47,991 nt of DNA from Lacisediminimonas sp. (GTDB lineage Bacteria; Pseudomonadota; Gammaproteobacteria; Burkholderiales; Burkholderiaceae_D). Numbering within the stretch: the first letter of the stretch is position 1; each line of letters starts with the position of its first letter. The stretch is from assembly GCF_030645335.1 (NCBI RefSeq), contig NZ_JAUSNH010000245.1, forward strand, positions 1 through 47,991, in the 5' to 3' direction. A program made the translations under genes and the position numbers. Positions 34,583 through 43,364 of this stretch are shown here, piece after piece. The notes beneath the pieces are model-generated. The model was not told the DNA's origin. It saw only the letters and a list, made by a program, of their open reading frames with translations, and made no database searches.

Positions 34583-35185
34583 TTGACCACCGAGCGCGAC
34601 ATTGATCAGTTGCTGGTCGAGCGTGTCCAGCGCGGTGACAAGAAAGCGTTCGAGCTGCTGGTCGTCAAGTATCAGCGCAAGTTGATGCGGCTGGTGTCGC
34701 GCCTTGTGCGCGACCAGGCCGAGGCCGAGGATGTGGTGCAGGAGGCGTTCATCAAGGCCTATCGCGCGCTGCCGCAGTTCCGTGGCGACTCCGCTTTCTA
34801 TACCTGGCTTTACCGTATCGGCATCAATACAGCGAAGAACTACCTCGTGACGCAGGGCCGGCGCGCACCGACGTCCACCGAAGCGGATGCGGAAGAGGCC
34901 GAGACCTTCGATGATGGTGAACATTTGCGCGATATCAATACGCCTGAGTCGATGCTGGCTACCAAGCAAATCGCGGAAACGGTGAATGTGGCGATGGATG
35001 CACTACCCGACGAGTTGCGCATGGCAATTACATTGCGGGAAATCGAGGGATTAAGCTACGATGAGATCGCCGAAGCAATGGGCTGCCCGATAGGCACGGT
35101 GCGCAGCAGGATCTTCAGGGCGCGCGAGGCAATTGCCGAAAAATTGCGTCCCTTGCTGGGGACCGCGCTCGATAAAAGATGGTAG
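34583..35185 (+). CDS. rpoE: RNA polymerase sigma factor RpoE (AlgU family)
   Basis: 200 aa extracytoplasmic-function sigma factor for envelope stress. Region 2 shows LVVKYQRKLMRLVSRLVRDQAEAEDVVQEAFIKAYRALPQFRGDSAFYTWLYRIGINTAKN; region 4 shows ALPDELRMAITLREIEGLSYDEIAEAMGCPIGTVRSRIFRAREAI. The start is a TTG at 34583, eight bases after GAAAGG, giving MTTERDIDQLLVERVQRGD as in homologues. It is the first gene of rpoE-rseA-rseB-mucD. A candidate sigma-E promoter lies directly upstream. RseA should hold it inactive at the membrane. Confidence 0.97.
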   Translation: MTTERDIDQLLVERVQRGDKKAFELLVVKYQRKLMRLVSRLVRDQAEAEDVVQEAFIKAYRALPQFRGDSAFYTWLYRIGINTAKNYLVTQGRRAPTSTEADAEEAETFDDGEHLRDINTPESMLATKQIAETVNVAMDALPDELRMAITLREIEGLSYDEIAEAMGCPIGTVRSRIFRAREAIAEKLRPLLGTALDKRW

Positions 35186-35212
35186 CGCTGTGGCGCAGTA
35201 ACGACACAGCGC
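35185..35212 (+). repeat. Hairpin at the rpoE stop codon with nearby direct repeats
   Basis: GCGCTGTG at 35185-35192 pairs perfectly with CACAGCGC at 35205-35212. It begins at the last base of the rpoE stop. ATGAAGCAA occurs three times just downstream (about 35213-35246). The 173-bp gap between rpoE and rseA is unusually wide, and this structure might set the sigma to anti-sigma ratio. Confidence 0.5.
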
Positions 35213-35358
35213 AATGAAGCAATGAAGCAAAGATCCGATGAAGCAATAATGCGATGACCGGATGGAATCACGATTCAGGTAGATCGTCGGGCAGCGTCGG
35301 TGACTGCATTCAACACAAGATACTCAACAAGCGATAGGCTTTGCAAAGCGCGCAGGAT

Positions 35359-35961
35359 ATGAATACCAAGACCACCATGCATGACAGGATTTCGGCATTT
35401 GCCGACGGCGAACTGCCGGATGCGCAAGTCGACGCCGTGATGAAGGACCTGGCCACGCCGGAAGGTCGCGCCGCTTGGGAGGCCTATCACCATGCCGCCG
35501 ATGTGATGCGCAGCGAGGACATGGATGTCGCACTGTCGCCTGGTTTTTCGGCGCGCATGGCCGCGCGCCTCGACGCCGAGCCGACCGTACTGGCGCCGCC
35601 ACCGGCTGTCGCGGCCGACACCGGCAAACAAGCCAGCCGGTTCTGCTGGCGCCGGTTTGCCGCCCCGGCACTGGGCGCGGCGGCGGTTGCCGCACTGGCC
35701 TTCATCCTCACCCCACCGGGTTTGAAAAGCTTGCACAATGAGCCTGCCGGCCCGGTGCAGGCAGTGGCCACCGCCAGTCAGTCCATCTCGCATGCCTCCG
35801 TGATCGCCGCCGCGGCGCCGGCCGGCGCCGGCGGCGCAATCGCGTTGCGCGCATCCGACCTCGAGGCCTACGTACAGGCGCATCAACCTGCTTCGCCGGC
35901 AGTCGACGGTGCCGCCCAATTCGCCAGTCCGATTGTTCCGGACAGTAGCGCGGCGAAATAG
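35359..35961 (+). CDS. rseA: Anti-sigma-E factor RseA
   Basis: 200 aa from the ATG at 35359; TTG at 35341 and ATG at 35377 are alternatives and none has a clear Shine-Dalgarno. The N-terminal cytoplasmic anti-sigma domain reads MHDRISAFADGELPDAQVDAVMKDLATPEGRAAWEAYHHAADVMRS. One transmembrane helix (about 103-121, RFAAPALGAAAVAALAFIL) follows, then an Ala-rich periplasmic tail. It binds RpoE and is degraded by regulated proteolysis under envelope stress, protected by RseB. It lies between rpoE and rseB, five bp before the latter. Confidence 0.92.
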   Translation: MNTKTTMHDRISAFADGELPDAQVDAVMKDLATPEGRAAWEAYHHAADVMRSEDMDVALSPGFSARMAARLDAEPTVLAPPPAVAADTGKQASRFCWRRFAAPALGAAAVAALAFILTPPGLKSLHNEPAGPVQAVATASQSISHASVIAAAAPAGAGGAIALRASDLEAYVQAHQPASPAVDGAAQFASPIVPDSSAAK

Positions 35962-35966
35962 CTCAC

Positions 35967-37010
35967 ATGCACCGGCTGCTGCTTTTGCTGAGGCTGGTCG
36001 CGGTTGGCTTCGCAGTCCTGGTCGCTGCAGCGCAGGCGCAGACTACGGATCGAACTGCTTCGCGATCGCTCGCCAGCGCACCGCAGCGGGATGCCGCGTC
36101 GCTGCTGCGCGCCGCCAGGACCGCCGCCCAACGCCTGAACTATGCCGGCACCTTTGTCTACCAGCAAGGCAGCCAGGTGCGCAGTTCGCGCATTACCCAC
36201 GTGTTTGATGGCCGCAACGAACTGGAAAAGCTGGAAGTCCTGGATGGTGTTGCGCGGGAATACCTGCGCACCAACGACGAGATCGTGGCCTACCTGCCGC
36301 AGTCACGCACGCTGCGCATGGAAAAACGGGTCACGCAAGACGTCTTTCCGGCGATCATCGGCGCCACGCCAGCCGAGCTGGCAGGGCATTATGAGATCCG
36401 CAGTGGCACTTCCGAGCGCATCGCCGGCTTTGAAGCCGATTCGGTCCGGCTCAAGCCAAAAGACCGGCTGCGGTATGGTTATGCGCTGTGGATCGAGCGT
36501 GCCACCGGACTGCTGCTGCGGGTGCAGACGCTGGACGACAAGGGCGAGGTCATCGAGCAGATCACCTTTACCCAACTCGATATCGGCCGTATCGATCGCA
36601 GCAGGGTGAAGCCAGGCATTGCCGATACCCGCGGCTGGCGCGTCGAAAACGTGGTCATCAAGGGCGCAGACCTTGCCGGTTGGTCGGTACGCGGCCTGCC
36701 GCCCGGCTTTCGCAAGGTGCGCGAGATCCGGCGCCTGGTCAGCGACCGCGACAAACCCGCGTCTGCGGAGGGTGCAGCTGCCCCCGCCACGCGCGAAGTC
36801 TCGCAGATTGTTTTTTCGGATGGACTGGCGGCGATTTCGGTTTTCATCGAACCGATGACGCAAGGCCGGACCGAAGCTTCCGTGCGGCAAGGCGCCATGC
36901 ATATCGTCGGAAAGCGACAGGGCGATTTTTGGCTTACCATTGTCGGGGAAGTACCTTCCGAGGCGATCCGCCAGGTTGCCACCTCGATTGAATTCAAGCT
37001 TGCCAGGTAA
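35967..37010 (+). CDS. rseB: Periplasmic sigma-E regulator RseB/MucB
   Basis: 347 aa. A signal peptide (residues 1-25, LLLLLRLVAVGFAVLVAAAQAQ) precedes the lipoprotein-carrier-like N-terminal domain (LLRAARTAAQRLNYAGTFVYQQGSQVRSSRITHVFDG) and the C-terminal RseA-binding domain (YALWIERATGLLLRVQTLD, GLAAISVFIEP, IVGKRQGDFWLTIVGEVP). RseB shields the periplasmic part of RseA from cleavage and senses misplaced lipopolysaccharide. It follows rseA closely, and the mucD gene starts within 20 bp of its stop. Confidence 0.95.
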   Translation: MHRLLLLLRLVAVGFAVLVAAAQAQTTDRTASRSLASAPQRDAASLLRAARTAAQRLNYAGTFVYQQGSQVRSSRITHVFDGRNELEKLEVLDGVAREYLRTNDEIVAYLPQSRTLRMEKRVTQDVFPAIIGATPAELAGHYEIRSGTSERIAGFEADSVRLKPKDRLRYGYALWIERATGLLLRVQTLDDKGEVIEQITFTQLDIGRIDRSRVKPGIADTRGWRVENVVIKGADLAGWSVRGLPPGFRKVREIRRLVSDRDKPASAEGAAAPATREVSQIVFSDGLAAISVFIEPMTQGRTEASVRQGAMHIVGKRQGDFWLTIVGEVPSEAIRQVATSIEFKLAR

Positions 37011-37029
37011 AATTGGAGAAGTGAAAAAA

Positions 37030-38550
37030 GTGGAAAAAGTGAAAAAAGTGACTATGAAATCGGACTCACCGGACTCACCGGACTCGCTGCTCAGGACCAT
37101 CATTGTCGCCCTATTTTTCAGTGCATCCGTAGCGCTTGCCCTGCCAGTGGCCGGCGTCGTCGCGCCTGCCTTCGCAGCGGCGCCCGCCGGTTTGCCGGAC
37201 TTCACGGACCTGGTCGACCGCGCCGGCCCGGCAGTGGTCAATATCCGTACCAGTGAGCGCGCCAAGATTGGCGCTAATGGCAATGGCGCGGGCGCGGGGC
37301 CCGAAGATGAAGAGATGCAGGAGTTTTTCCGGCGCTTCTTCGGCATTCCGATACCGCCGCGCCAGCAGCAGCCTGCGCCCAACCAGCGCCGCAAGGCTCC
37401 CCAGAGCGAAGAACTGGTGCCGCGTGGCGTGGGTTCCGGATTCATCGTGTCGGCTGACGGTTTCGTGCTCACCAACGCCCACGTTGTCGATGGTGCGGAC
37501 GAGGTGTACGTCACGCTGACCGACAAGCGCGAGTTCAAGGCCAGGATTGTCGGCATCGACAAGCGCAGCGACGTTGGCGTCGTCAAGATCGAAGGCAGCA
37601 ACCTGCCACGGCTGGCGGTCGGCGATTCAAGCAAGGTCCGGGTCGGTGAATGGGTGCTGGCGATCGGCTCGCCATTCGGGCTGGACAATACCGTTACCGC
37701 CGGCATCGTTTCGGCAAAAGCGCGCGATACCGGTGATTACCTGCCATTGATCCAGACCGACGTTGCCGTGAATCCGGGCAATTCCGGCGGCCCCTTGCTC
37801 AATATGCGCGGCGAAGTCATTGGCATCAATTCCCAGATCTATAGCCGTTCCGGTGGCTACATGGGAATTTCATTCGCGATACCGATCGATGAGGCAATCC
37901 GGGTTGCGGACCAGTTGCGCACCAGCGGCAAGGTCACCCGGGGCCGGATTGGCGTGGCGATTGGCGAGGTGACCAAGGATGTCGCCGAATCGCTCGGACT
38001 GCAGCGCGCGCAGGGTGCGCTGGTGCAGCGGGTAGAGCCTGCGTCGCCGGCTGAAAAAGCGGGCATCGAAGCGGGCGATATCATCCTGCGCTACAGCGGC
38101 ACGCCGATTGAAAAAGCCAGCGACCTGCCGCGCCTGGTCGGCAACACCAAGCCGGGAACCCGTGTCACGCTGGCTGTCTGGCGCAAGGGGGCGGCGCGCG
38201 ACATCAGCGTCACCATCGCCGAAATGGAAGCCGAGAAAACCGCCAAGAAGGAAGCAGCCAAGCCGAAGGTTGCGCCGGCGTCCAATATGCTCGGGCTGGC
38301 CGTTACCGACCTGACCGACGCCCAGAAGAAAGAGTTGCGGCTGGATGGCGGGGTACTGGTGGAAGCGTCGGACGGATCGTCTGCCCGTGCCGGCCTGCGT
38401 CCGGGCGATGTCATCCTGCGCATCAACAATACCGATATCAAGGATGCCAAGCAGTTCAGTGCGGCGGTGGCCAAACTCGAGCCCAAGCGTGCCGCACTGT
38501 TACTGGTGCGGCGCGGCGAAGCAACCCAGTTCGTGCCGGTCAAGCCCTGA
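37030..38550 (+). CDS. mucD: Periplasmic serine protease MucD/DegP (HtrA family)
   Basis: About 506 aa from the GTG at 37030; GTG 37021 and ATG 37054 are alternatives. GGAG at 37015-37018 and the need for a positively charged signal-peptide start (VEKVKKVTMKSD) favour an upstream start over the ATG. The signal peptide hydrophobic core is IIVALFFSASVALALPVAGVVAP. The protease domain has His in LTNAHVVDGA, Asp in DKRSDVGVVKIE and Ser in NPGNSGGPLLN. Two PDZ domains follow (ASPAEKAGIEAGDIILRY and SSARAGLRPGDVILRI). It degrades misfolded periplasmic proteins and is the last gene of the sigma-E operon. Confidence 0.95.
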   Translation: MEKVKKVTMKSDSPDSPDSLLRTIIVALFFSASVALALPVAGVVAPAFAAAPAGLPDFTDLVDRAGPAVVNIRTSERAKIGANGNGAGAGPEDEEMQEFFRRFFGIPIPPRQQQPAPNQRRKAPQSEELVPRGVGSGFIVSADGFVLTNAHVVDGADEVYVTLTDKREFKARIVGIDKRSDVGVVKIEGSNLPRLAVGDSSKVRVGEWVLAIGSPFGLDNTVTAGIVSAKARDTGDYLPLIQTDVAVNPGNSGGPLLNMRGEVIGINSQIYSRSGGYMGISFAIPIDEAIRVADQLRTSGKVTRGRIGVAIGEVTKDVAESLGLQRAQGALVQRVEPASPAEKAGIEAGDIILRYSGTPIEKASDLPRLVGNTKPGTRVTLAVWRKGAARDISVTIAEMEAEKTAKKEAAKPKVAPASNMLGLAVTDLTDAQKKELRLDGGVLVEASDGSSARAGLRPGDVILRINNTDIKDAKQFSAAVAKLEPKRAALLLVRRGEATQFVPVKP

Positions 38551-38681
38551 CCGGTCGCCGTAGCCGTGCGCCCGAACTGCCCTGACATGTCTGCAACCGG
38601 CATGCCAGGGCGGGTCTTTGTCGAAATCACAGGTGCATCCGGCCGCCGCGGCCGCTGTGCTGCTGTGGGCGGCTTGCCACC

Positions 38682-38969
38682 GTGATCCGGTTCACCCTGT
38701 ATGGCCGTAGCTGGTGCCACCTGTGTGACGACATGCGGGACGCACTGGAAGCCGCTCTCGCGTCCGCCATTGCCTCATCCTCCAGCCTGGTCGACTACTG
38801 CATCGATGTCATCGACATCGATGCAGTAGTCGATGTCGATCCCGATCTTGCCGCACGCTATGACGAACTGGTGCCGGTGCTGATTGCCCAGCGACCCGGT
38901 GGCGAGCCGGAACAGCTGTGCCACTATTTCCTCGATCCGGCACGGCTGCACGCCTTCCTCGCAGGCTGA
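38682..38969 (+). CDS. Glutaredoxin-like (DUF836 type) thiol protein
   Basis: 95 aa starting at GTG 38682. The N-terminus FTLYGRSWCHLCDDMRDAL carries a CxxC (WCHLC) at about residues 9-14 in a thioredoxin fold. The C-terminal half DELVPVLIAQRPGGEPEQLCHYFLDPARLHAFL matches small glutaredoxin-family proteins that precede lepA in Burkholderiales. The middle codes DYCIDVIDIDAVVDVD and consists of a perfect 20-bp inverted repeat, unusual inside a gene. The target is unknown. Confidence 0.87.
   Translation: MIRFTLYGRSWCHLCDDMRDALEAALASAIASSSSLVDYCIDVIDIDAVVDVDPDLAARYDELVPVLIAQRPGGEPEQLCHYFLDPARLHAFLAG
38791..38833. repeat. Perfect 20-bp inverted repeat, 3-base loop, inside the glutaredoxin-like gene
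   Basis: The arm at 38791-38810 is exactly complementary to 38814-38833, with ATC between. It encodes VDYCIDVIDIDAVVD. A palindrome this long can extrude as a cruciform or form a strong mRNA hairpin. It suggests a template-switch (quasi-palindrome correction) event. Confidence 0.9.
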
Positions 38970-39101
38970 GTGCCTGCTTGCGGTGCCGCATGGAACGGCT
39001 ATTAGCGCCGATTTCCGGTAAAATGCGCCGATTCACCCTGCACCAGGCGCTCAATTGCGGCACCCCGCAAACAGCGCTTTTTTTATATTGCCATCCTGTT
39101 A

Positions 39102-40895
39102 ATGAAGAACATCCGTAATATTTCCATCATCGCCCACATCGACCCTGGCAAGTCGACGCTCGCCGATCGCATCATCCAGATCTGTGGTGGCCTGTCGGAT
39201 CGCGAAATGGAAGCGCAGGTGCTCGACTCGATGGACCTGGAGCGCGAGCGCGGCATCACCATCAAGGCCCAGACTGCAGCGCTGAACTACAAGGCGCGTG
39301 ACGGCCAGGTCTATAACCTGAACCTGATCGATACGCCTGGTCACGTCGACTTCAGTTATGAAGTCAGCCGCTCGCTGTCGGCCTGCGAAGGCGCGCTGCT
39401 GGTGGTGGACGCATCGCAAGGGGTGGAAGCGCAAACGGTCGCCAATTGCTACACCGCGATTGAACTCGGGGTGGAAGTGGTGCCGGTCCTGAACAAGATC
39501 GACCTGCCGTCGGCCGATCCGGAAAATGCCATCAGCGAAATCGAAGAAGTGATCGGCATCGACGCCACCGACGCCGTGCGCTGCTCGGCCAAGACCGGCC
39601 TGGGTGTCGAGGACGTGCTCGATTCGCTGATCACCCGGGTGCCGCCGCCCAAGGGCGATCCGGACGCACCGCTGCAAGCCCTGATCGTCGATTCCTGGTT
39701 CGACAATTATGTCGGCGTGGTGATGCTGGTGCGCGTGATGAACGGCACGCTGCGGCCCAAGGACAAGATCCTGCTGATGGCCACCGGCTCGCAGCATCTG
39801 GTGGAAAGTGTCGGCGTATTTACGCCGAAGTCGATTGACCGGCCATCGCTGTCTGCCGGCCAGGTCGGCTTTGTGATTGCCGGCATCAAGGAATTGAAGG
39901 CAGCCAAGGTCGGCGACACCATCACGCTACAGGGCAAGCCGGCCAAGGAGCCGCTGCCCGGCTTCAAGGAAGTGCAGCCACAAGTGTTCGCCGGATTGTT
40001 CCCGGTCGAAGCCAACCAGTACGACGCGCTGCGCGACTCGCTCGAAAAGCTCAAGCTCAACGACTCCGCCTTGCAGTACGAGCCGGAGGTATCGCAGGCG
40101 CTCGGCTTTGGTTTCCGCTGCGGCTTCCTTGGCCTGTTGCACATGGAAATCGTGCAGGAGCGCCTGGAGCGCGAATTCGACATGGAGCTGATCACCACTG
40201 CACCGACGGTGATCTATGAAGTCGAGATGAACGACGGCAGCATCCTGATGGTCGACAATCCCTCCAAAATGCCGGAGCCGCCGAAGATCGAGGAGATCCG
40301 CGAACCGATTGTCACGGTCAACCTGTACATGCCGCAGGAATACGTCGGCTCGGTGATCACGCTGTGTACGCAAAAGCGCGGCGTGCAGATCAACATGAGC
40401 TATCACGGCAAGCAGGTGCAACTGACCTACGAGATGCCGATGGCGGAAATCGTGCTCGACTTTTTCGACAAGCTGAAATCCACCTCGCGCGGTTATGCGT
40501 CGATGGATTACGAGTTCAAGGAATACCGCGCCGCCGACGTGGTCAAGGTCGACATGCTGATCAACAGTGAAAAAGTCGATGCGCTGGCAATCATTGTCCA
40601 CCGCGCCAACAGCCAGTACCGGGGCAGGGCAGTCGCCGCCAAGATGCGCGAACTGATTCCGCGGCAAATGTTCGACGTCGCCATCCAGGCTGCGATCGGC
40701 GCCAACATCATCTCGCGCGAGAACGTCAAGGCACTGCGCAAGAACGTGCTGGCCAAGTGCTATGGCGGTGACATCAGCCGCAAGCGCAAGCTGCTCGAAA
40801 AACAAAAAGCCGGCAAGAAGCGGATGAAACAGGTCGGCTCGGTGGAAATACCGCAAGAAGCCTTCCTGGCGATATTACAAGTGGACGAAAAATAA
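39102..40895 (+). CDS. lepA: Elongation factor 4 (LepA) with altered P-loop
   Basis: 597 aa, full length. LepA is a translational GTPase that acts on stalled or initiating ribosomes. G3 is DTPGHVDF, G4 NKIDLP and G5 SAKTG, followed by the EF-G-like domains III, V and the LepA-specific C-terminal domain ([24 protein letters not shown]). In G1 the normal AHIDHGKST reads AHIDPGKST: residue 15 is Pro (codon CCT at 39144-39146) where His is expected. The Gly-Lys-Ser core is unchanged. The change may be a real variant or a sequence error. The start ATG 39102 has a weak Shine-Dalgarno; lepB follows after two bases. Confidence 0.96.
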   Translation: MKNIRNISIIAHIDPGKSTLADRIIQICGGLSDREMEAQVLDSMDLERERGITIKAQTAALNYKARDGQVYNLNLIDTPGHVDFSYEVSRSLSACEGALLVVDASQGVEAQTVANCYTAIELGVEVVPVLNKIDLPSADPENAISEIEEVIGIDATDAVRCSAKTGLGVEDVLDSLITRVPPPKGDPDAPLQALIVDSWFDNYVGVVMLVRVMNGTLRPKDKILLMATGSQHLVESVGVFTPKSIDRPSLSAGQVGFVIAGIKELKAAKVGDTITLQGKPAKEPLPGFKEVQPQVFAGLFPVEANQYDALRDSLEKLKLNDSALQYEPEVSQALGFGFRCGFLGLLHMEIVQERLEREFDMELITTAPTVIYEVEMNDGSILMVDNPSKMPEPPKIEEIREPIVTVNLYMPQEYVGSVITLCTQKRGVQINMSYHGKQVQLTYEMPMAEIVLDFFDKLKSTSRGYASMDYEFKEYRAADVVKVDMLINSEKVDALAIIVHRANSQYRGRAVAAKMRELIPRQMFDVAIQAAIGANIISRENVKALRKNVLAKCYGGDISRKRKLLEKQKAGKKRMKQVGSVEIPQEAFLAILQVDEK

Positions 40896-40897
40896 CA

Positions 40898-41809
40898 ATG
40901 AGCCTGCAAGCACTGCTGAGCAATTTTGCCCTGATCCTGTTCGTACTGACCGTTGTCACCGGCATCGTCTGGTTCCTCGACGTATTCTGGCTGGCGCGCC
41001 AGCGGCGGGCACGGGCCGACGCGGTACTGGCGGACTACGACGCGCGCCAGGCAAAAATGGCCGGCGAGGGTATCCGCATGGACCAGGCTGGCCGCAGCGC
41101 CATGGTTGCCGACATCCTGCGCCAGCCGGTCTGGATCGAATATTCGGGGAGTTTTTTCCCGGTCATCGCGGTCGTTTTCTTCTTGCGCTCGTTTTTGTTC
41201 GAGCCCTTCAAGATTCCATCGAGCTCGATGGTTCCGACGCTGCAAATCGGCGATTTAATCCTGGTCAACAAATTTACCTACGGCGTGCGCCTGCCGGTGG
41301 TGAACAAGAAAATCATCGATATCGGCACGCCACAACGCGGCGACGTGATGGTGTTCAAATACCCGAAAGACACCTCGCTGGACTACATCAAGCGGGTGGT
41401 CGGCGTTCCAGGTGATAAAATAACGTACAGAAACAAGCGCTTAAGCATCAATGATAAAGACGTTTCTTACAAGCAGATGCCCGATTACCTGGACGAAGAG
41501 AGCCTCAGCTACTCGCGCCAGCTGGCCGAAAACCTGAGCGGCGTCGAGCACAAGATCCTGAATGACGAGCGCGCGCCGTCCTACGTGATCAACCCGGACA
41601 ATTTCGCCGGGCGCGAGCGTTGCAGCTACGATACCGAAGGCTTCACCTGTACCGTGCCGGCTGGACATTACTTCATGATGGGAGATAATCGGGACAACAG
41701 CCTGGACAGCCGGTACTGGGGCTTCGTGCCGGATGAATATATTGTCGGCCGGGCATTCTTTGTCTGGATGAACCTGGGCAACCTGAAGCGAATTGGCAGT
41801 TTTCAGTAA
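40898..41809 (+). CDS. lepB: Signal peptidase I
   Basis: 303 aa. It removes signal peptides from secreted proteins on the periplasmic face. Two N-terminal helices (about 5-27, FALILFVLTVVTGIVWFLDVFWLA; and about 85-103) anchor it. The catalytic Ser lies in PSSSMVPTLQIGD (about residue 109) and the Lys in YIKRVVGVPGDKI (about 164); GDNRDNSLDSRYWGFVP is box E. It begins two bases after lepA and overlaps the next open frame. Gene order lepA-lepB-DUF4845-rnc-era is conserved in betaproteobacteria. Confidence 0.96.
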   Translation: MSLQALLSNFALILFVLTVVTGIVWFLDVFWLARQRRARADAVLADYDARQAKMAGEGIRMDQAGRSAMVADILRQPVWIEYSGSFFPVIAVVFFLRSFLFEPFKIPSSSMVPTLQIGDLILVNKFTYGVRLPVVNKKIIDIGTPQRGDVMVFKYPKDTSLDYIKRVVGVPGDKITYRNKRLSINDKDVSYKQMPDYLDEESLSYSRQLAENLSGVEHKILNDERAPSYVINPDNFAGRERCSYDTEGFTCTVPAGHYFMMGDNRDNSLDSRYWGFVPDEYIVGRAFFVWMNLGNLKRIGSFQ

Positions 41810-41826
41810 TGGACAGGAGCGAATCG

Positions 41827-42207
41827 ATGCAAGCACGGTCAAAAAGCAAACAGGCAGGCGTGTCGCTCAGTGGCCTGATCATGGTACTGGTGGTGTTGGG
41901 CGTCATTGCCGCTTTTGGCTTGAAGCTATTCCCGACCGTCACTGAATACATGGCGGCCAAGAAAGCAATTTCCTATGCCAAGGGTGCCGGTGCCACACCG
42001 TCCGAGATCCGCACCTCGTTCGACAAGCAAGCTGATATCAACAACATCAAGACCATTACCGGGAAAGACCTCGAAATCGAACGTGTTGGCGAAGCCTGGG
42101 TGGTCGGTTTCTCCTATGAGAAACGGCTGCCCCTGGTTGGCCCCGCCAGCCTGGTAATTGACTATACGGCGTCAACTTCGCCGGATGGAAAAGTCAAGGC
42201 GAAGTAG
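41827..42207 (+). CDS. DUF4845 small membrane protein
   Basis: 126 aa from the ATG at 41827, which has AGGAG seven bases upstream (41815-41819); an ATG at 41809 overlapping lepB is less likely. The N-terminus resembles a pseudopilin/type IV pilin start with one hydrophobic helix ([39 protein letters not shown]). The soluble part has [25 protein letters not shown] and a C-terminal beta strand region. The family sits between lepB and rnc in most betaproteobacteria. Function is unknown. Confidence 0.9.
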   Translation: MQARSKSKQAGVSLSGLIMVLVVLGVIAAFGLKLFPTVTEYMAAKKAISYAKGAGATPSEIRTSFDKQADINNIKTITGKDLEIERVGEAWVVGFSYEKRLPLVGPASLVIDYTASTSPDGKVKAK

Positions 42208-42221
42208 CCTTTTGGCGAATA

Positions 42222-43352
42222 ATGGACCTGAACCTACTGCAGACCCGGCTATGCCACGAATTCAAGGATGCCGCCTTGCTGCAGCAGGCCTTGACGCATC
42301 GCAGCCATAGCAGCCTGCACAACGAGCGCCTTGAATTCCTGGGCGACTCGGTCCTCAACTGCGTCGTGGCGTCGCTGCTGTTCGATCGCTATGCCAAGAT
42401 CGACGAAGGCGACCTGTCGCGGCTGCGCGCCAACCTTGTCAAGCAGCAGTCGCTGTACGAAATTGCGCAGCGCCTTGAACTGTCGCAATTCCTGCGGCTG
42501 GGCGAAGGCGAACTGAAGTCCGGCGGTTTTCGCCGGCCGTCCATCCTCGCCGATACGCTGGAAGCCCTGTTCGGCGCGATTTTCCTGGACGGCGGATTCG
42601 AAGCCGCCCGCAAGTCGATCCGCTCGCTCTACATCCCGATCCTCGACACCGTCGACCCCAAGACCCTGGGCAAGGACGCCAAGACCCTGTTGCAGGAATA
42701 CCTGCAAGGCAAGAAAATCCCGCTGCCCCAATACAACGTCGTCGCCACGCACGGTGCCGCGCACAACCAGCAATTCGAAATTGAATGCCTGGTGCCGAAA
42801 CTCGATATCCATGTTTTCGGGACCGGCGGCAGCCGCCGCGCCGGCGAGCAGGCGGCCGCCAAACTCGCGCTGGAAGCGGTGCAAGCCGTGCTGGTCAAGA
42901 CCCCGTCCGCCGCACGCAAGAGCAAGCCCCGTACAGCCCAACTGAAGCTGGCCGGCATTGCGACCATCCAGCCCGAGGCGCCGCCGAGCGAACCCCCGGC
43001 AGTGGTCAAGCCGGCGCGCGCCGCGCGCAGCGACAAGCTGGCGGACAAGGCGGCTGAAAAGATGCATGACGAGCTCGCCGACCACCTGGCCGACCCTGCC
43101 GTACCGCCGGCGGCCAGCACAACGGACAAGCCAGCAGCAGCCGACAAGCCGGCCGCCGCCGACAAGGCGCCGGCAAAACCGGCGCCCGCCGCTGCCGGCA
43201 AGCACAATGCCGGCGTAACGCCGCCGGACCAAGCGGAGCAGCCCGGTGCTGCACCGGATTTGCAGCAAACACCCACCGCAGCCAATGCCGGGCAAGAGCC
43301 CGAACCCGACCTGTTCGACCAGCCCGTGCTTAACCAGTCAAGGACGGCATAA
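42222..43352 (+). CDS. rnc: Ribonuclease III with long C-terminal tail
   Basis: 376 aa; typical RNase III is about 220-260. The catalytic domain has [18 protein letters not shown] (signature, about 30-47) and the second acidic site [14 protein letters not shown]. The double-stranded RNA-binding domain is at about 152-222 ([42 protein letters not shown]). From about residue 230 a 145-residue Ala/Pro/Lys-rich tail follows, with tandem ADKPAAADK units (DNA repeats near 43127-43180). The core cuts double-stranded RNA in rRNA maturation and mRNA control. The tail is probably disordered. It precedes era by 12 bp. Confidence 0.96.
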   Translation: MDLNLLQTRLCHEFKDAALLQQALTHRSHSSLHNERLEFLGDSVLNCVVASLLFDRYAKIDEGDLSRLRANLVKQQSLYEIAQRLELSQFLRLGEGELKSGGFRRPSILADTLEALFGAIFLDGGFEAARKSIRSLYIPILDTVDPKTLGKDAKTLLQEYLQGKKIPLPQYNVVATHGAAHNQQFEIECLVPKLDIHVFGTGGSRRAGEQAAAKLALEAVQAVLVKTPSAARKSKPRTAQLKLAGIATIQPEAPPSEPPAVVKPARAARSDKLADKAAEKMHDELADHLADPAVPPAASTTDKPAAADKPAAADKAPAKPAPAAAGKHNAGVTPPDQAEQPGAAPDLQQTPTAANAGQEPEPDLFDQPVLNQSRTA

Positions 43353-43364
43353 ACTGCCGAGCGC

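Noticed and set aside
36303-37706. 467-codon open frame on the minus strand
   Set aside because: Antisense across the rseB/mucD junction; no domain or ribosome-binding site.
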